A stretch of DNA of 64,000 bases, taken from assembly GCA_036971715.1 (NCBI GenBank), contig JAVHJL010000001.1, positions 1,860,001 to 1,924,000 on the forward strand. The letters run 5' to 3'. Both the position numbers and the translations under genes were made by a program. This stretch comes from Arthrobotrys musiformis (taxonomy: Eukaryota > Ascomycota > Orbiliomycetes > Orbiliales > Orbiliaceae). Shown here one piece after another: positions 61,020 to 64,000 of the stretch (positions are counted from its first letter, which is position 1; each line of letters starts with the position of its first letter). Below the pieces are notes generated by a model. It did no database searches. It was not told the DNA's origin and saw nothing but the letters and a program-made list of their open reading frames with translations.

Positions 61020-62465
61020 TTGCTCCGAACCAGAATCATCGTCAGCGCAGTCCCAGGAGCCGACGGATGGGATATTATAACAGCTGAGGAGCTTGGTAAA
61101 TACCAAGACGCTAATGCCGCGGGAATAAAAGCTGCTATAGCACAGATACATTATCTAGTTACGGGCTACCGAGACCGGTATCACGGCGGCTGTCCAGAAA
61201 CAGATGCTATTCGCCAAGCCAATGCTCAGAGATTGCAGGTCGAATGGGAAGATAAAAACTTACCCTGGGAGGGTCCATGGCTTGACCCTTTCACCATCGT
61301 AATGCCATGCACTCTTAATCAATTGAATTTTGATTTACAGCATGAGCTTCTTTACCTAATGCGCAAATTACGCGCGACGGACACTTCACAGCCTTTGGAT
61401 CCGACCTCTGCGTCCCTGGACGTGTACAACGATCCTATCTCTCAACGCCTCTCAGAGCTTACAGTACCCAAAAGCATTCCACTATCGCAACCATTGCCGT
61501 TATATACGGAGAAAGGCAAAGAAGAAACCTATGCAGCCCTGCTAAAATTGCGGAAATTTGTCTCGTATTTTAGGCGGGACGCTCAGGTGATGTTAGACCC
61601 AAATTTTTATCTGTGGCGTCGGACCCTCAACCTCCGACCTACATCAGTGATGGTAACCCTTTTTCGATTCATGGAAACGCAATATCGTGGGCGGGACAGT
61701 TTCATTGAGCGTGGCTGGTACGACTGGGATGACCTGATCTCGTCGGGCTACCAGGACACCCTTATGACTTCCACAATGATGAACCACTTCCTCGAACAAC
61801 TTTACTGCGTTGCCAATGAGGGTGTTTTCACAGACAAAACATGGACGACCGACGAGGACTATGACCCAATATTACCTACGAGATATGATTTTAAGCCACA
61901 ATGCAGGGAAATGTTCGAAAAAGGGTTGGAGATATTGGCGACGGGCGTATTCGATATCTCCCTGGCGTTTACTCTTCTAATAAAAGAAACATTCCGGGGA
62001 GGGCTCCCCAAAGAGCATCCTGACGTCATAGTCGCATGGGAAGCTGCGAAAGAAATAAACAATTTCTTGAGATTCTATTCCGAAGGCTTATTCAAATATC
62101 TGAAATTGGTGAAGGCTCTACCTCCCCTAGTAACCAACTGGGTGGAACCGACGCGCAAACAAACCCACTGGTTGAAAGAACAAGATATCGAGCCGGAATG
62201 GTTCGCAAAACCTGAAAATATAGATTTTTTCAAATTTTTCAAAGTACCCAGCGTGGACCTCGAAAACAGCCGATATGAGGAAACCCTCGATCTCGAAGGT
62301 AATGTTCCTGGAGGCGCGATTGATGTCGAGAATGGGGCCCGGAGTGCGATTGATATTGAAAATGAAGGGAACGGAGAGGCCCAACAACCAGACTTTGCCG
62401 GCTGGAATCCCACCAACGGAGACCTGTTAGACCCCTTGGACAATAATCAGGATGCAAGTGCCTGA
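61020..62465 (+). CDS. Unrecognised hydrophilic protein, 5' end unresolved
   Basis: An open frame of about 480 codons without an in-frame ATG at its beginning; in-frame stops (TGA, TAA, TAA) lie just upstream at about 61001-61016. A CTAAC-rich stretch and several AG acceptors (61033, 61045, 61050) directly precede coding-like DGWDIITAEELGKYQDANA, so a 5' exon is expected. Frame-compatible sequence (DDMRAGLRVLLSLHYG) at about 60897-60945 is a candidate, but the donor would be weak (GTCTCG at 60991). The protein is rich in aromatic residues and helical (IHYLVTGYRDRYHGG, FLRFYSEGLFKYLKL) and ends in two IDVEN/IDIEN acidic repeats and a DPLDNN tail. No domain recognised. A truncated pseudogene is the main alternative. 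Confidence 0.7.
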   Translation: MLRTRIIVSAVPGADGWDIITAEELGKYQDANAAGIKAAIAQIHYLVTGYRDRYHGGCPETDAIRQANAQRLQVEWEDKNLPWEGPWLDPFTIVMPCTLNQLNFDLQHELLYLMRKLRATDTSQPLDPTSASLDVYNDPISQRLSELTVPKSIPLSQPLPLYTEKGKEETYAALLKLRKFVSYFRRDAQVMLDPNFYLWRRTLNLRPTSVMVTLFRFMETQYRGRDSFIERGWYDWDDLISSGYQDTLMTSTMMNHFLEQLYCVANEGVFTDKTWTTDEDYDPILPTRYDFKPQCREMFEKGLEILATGVFDISLAFTLLIKETFRGGLPKEHPDVIVAWEAAKEINNFLRFYSEGLFKYLKLVKALPPLVTNWVEPTRKQTHWLKEQDIEPEWFAKPENIDFFKFFKVPSVDLENSRYEETLDLEGNVPGGAIDVENGARSAIDIENEGNGEAQQPDFAGWNPTNGDLLDPLDNNQDASA

Positions 62466-64000
62466 AGCTGGAGGGACTCTTACTATAATTGCGGTCGTCG
62501 AAATCAAAGACAAGATATTATCCGTTGCTCCGTATAGCTCGGTACTCTACATAGGCCACCATTTATGCAGATTTACCTTCTTTCTATCCACAAGCTACCA
62601 TTTAGCTAAGTTCTGTTACCGCATGTATCTATAAGGCGGAATATATATTGATATTCGTTATTCTTAGGTGTGCGCCTTAGTGGCTACAGCTTATGCAACT
62701 TTGGTCCCTTCCACCTACGTAATAGCACACCACCGGCCACCACGACGTCGACTTGTTATAATATCTTTACCCAAAACCTCGAAACATATTAGATCCTGGT
62801 TATTGTCGCTTCGTAAACGCATTGGACCCTAGGAATTCATAAAATTCTCGAAAGACTCATCCCTAGTAGTATCATATTTGTCACGGTACCATCGAAACCT
62901 ATTGTGTATATGTTTTCCGTATTAAATCGTAGAGGTCTAAAGTTTACAACAAGTCGTATCCTAAAAACTTTTGCTAAGCTGATTCTGGGACTACAGCAAA
63001 ATATCCGTTAAAACTCCTCATGCCTTAATTGCGGAGTCATCCTGACTAAATGGCTTATCTTAGTCCTGAATTAAGATAGTACCTGCGTATATCCCCATAG
63101 CCTCGGTTTATTTTGTGGCTGCCACGAGTAATACCTGATCCGCTCTACTGGTGGCAGTGGTGATATATCGCCCCGCCAAGGCGGAGAGAGTGACGACATC
63201 GAGTTTCAAACTCCATAGGGGAGCATACTCATGACCTAATAAACTTAAACACCAGCTAGGAGTCGACACTGTGTAGCACATAGGACGCTCTTGAAGGGTG
63301 CATTGTCAGGCTGAGGGTTAGCGACTGTCTCGTGTGAGCTCTCTCAACTCAAGGAACTCGGCCTATGAATATAGACCAGTCGACCATGGCCAAAAAGAGC
63401 AATTGTACCATTTCAGTCGTACCAGGAATTGGGAATTTGTTGGAGATTGGTTCTAAATATATTGCTAGTGGCAATGTAGTTGGGTTCCTGAATCATATTT
63501 GCCTTCAGGTGGGCAATGTGCGAGCTGAGTCTAGTTGATCGTTGCATGCAGGTAAGTGGCTCCTAGACTACTGGTTGATAGCTTAGACAGAGCCTGCTTG
63601 AGGCTGGCTGATAGTAGCTACTAGCACATCTTTGACCCAGTTGTTGTCACCTAACATACAGACCGGACTATGATTGGTTCTGAGTTGAGATCAACTTAAC
63701 TTTCAGAAGCTTAAGTGACGTCGACGCCTAGGGAATTTGCATTCGCCAACTCAAGCTGTCACCAAGCTAAAACCTTTTGTGTAACCTGAATCAACCAGGT
63801 TCAAATTCGCCAAAGATACTTGGCGTTGTCAGTCTCCATTTGAAAGCTGGATGTCTTGACCCATAGAATCTCGGTGAGCTCTCGAGAGATCATGTTCCAT
63901 AGACGGCCCAGACTACGTAAAATACTTGGTGTTCTCGTTTATTACATAAGTTTATTAAATAAGGTCGGTACTGCGATTGTAAGTTCCAGTAGAACCGAGA
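62466..64000. other. Intergenic region to right edge
   Basis: No ORF of credible length. AT-rich first half; the second half (63100-64000) has many AGCT/CTAG words and could be old repeat DNA, but no long terminal repeat or protein similarity is visible. Confidence 0.4.

Noticed and set aside
63100..64000. Possible LTR or retrotransposon edge at the right border
   Set aside because: No terminal repeat pair, primer-binding site or protein similarity could be seen within the window.

Overview
The window looks like a stretch of a filamentous ascomycete (Pezizomycotina) chromosome. The evidence is spliceosomal introns of about 55-110 bp with GTAAGT-type donors and CTAAC/CTGAC-type branch points, typical fungal families (PTH11-like rhodopsin-domain membrane protein, F-box/leucine-rich-repeat protein, neutral ceramidase, GH28 pectinase, secreted Cys-rich proteins), and a short TTAGGG-type telomeric tract. 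The exact class (for example Leotiomycetes) is a guess. No operons, CRISPR arrays, rRNA genes or convincing tRNA genes were seen.

Layout: a kelch-repeat membrane protein entering from the left edge (2-1413 +); F-box/LRR protein (1820-3966 -); degenerate protein-kinase-like protein (4962-7001 -); a gene-poor stretch; short-chain dehydrogenase (12605-13839 -); 7-TM rhodopsin-domain protein (16612-18024 -); a long gene-poor stretch (18-25.6 kb) with only weak coding traces; GST-fold protein (25593-27001 +); large membrane-anchored protein of unknown function (27802-30240 +); secreted polygalacturonase-family GH28 (31875-33497 +) convergent with a neutral ceramidase (33898-36353 -); a single-copy protein derived from the copia beta-barrel domain (39083-40153 -); a secreted modular Cys-rich protein (41077-41929 -); a gene-poor stretch; a 4-TM membrane protein (47445-48777 +); a TIM-barrel amidohydrolase (49169-50221 -) divergent from a ten-exon Obg/YchF-like GTPase (50602-52453 +); another gene-poor stretch; an MFS-like transporter (57771-59424 +); and an unrecognised orphan gene (about 61020-62465 +) whose 5' end is unresolved.

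The genes do not form one evident pathway. The ceramidase, GH28 and Cys-rich protein all have N-terminal targeting sequences and suggest plant-debris or host-surface biology. Genes sit in small islands separated by 2-7 kb of AT-rich DNA with scattered short ORFs. The most useful points are: the GTPase gene, which can only be read intact if a 10-nt micro-exon and two further exons of about 20-30 nt are recognised; the domesticated copia beta-barrel protein, which has lost the protease Asp motif; and several conserved-looking proteins with no recognisable function. Exon borders were read by eye from splice sites and reading-frame continuity, without alignments.
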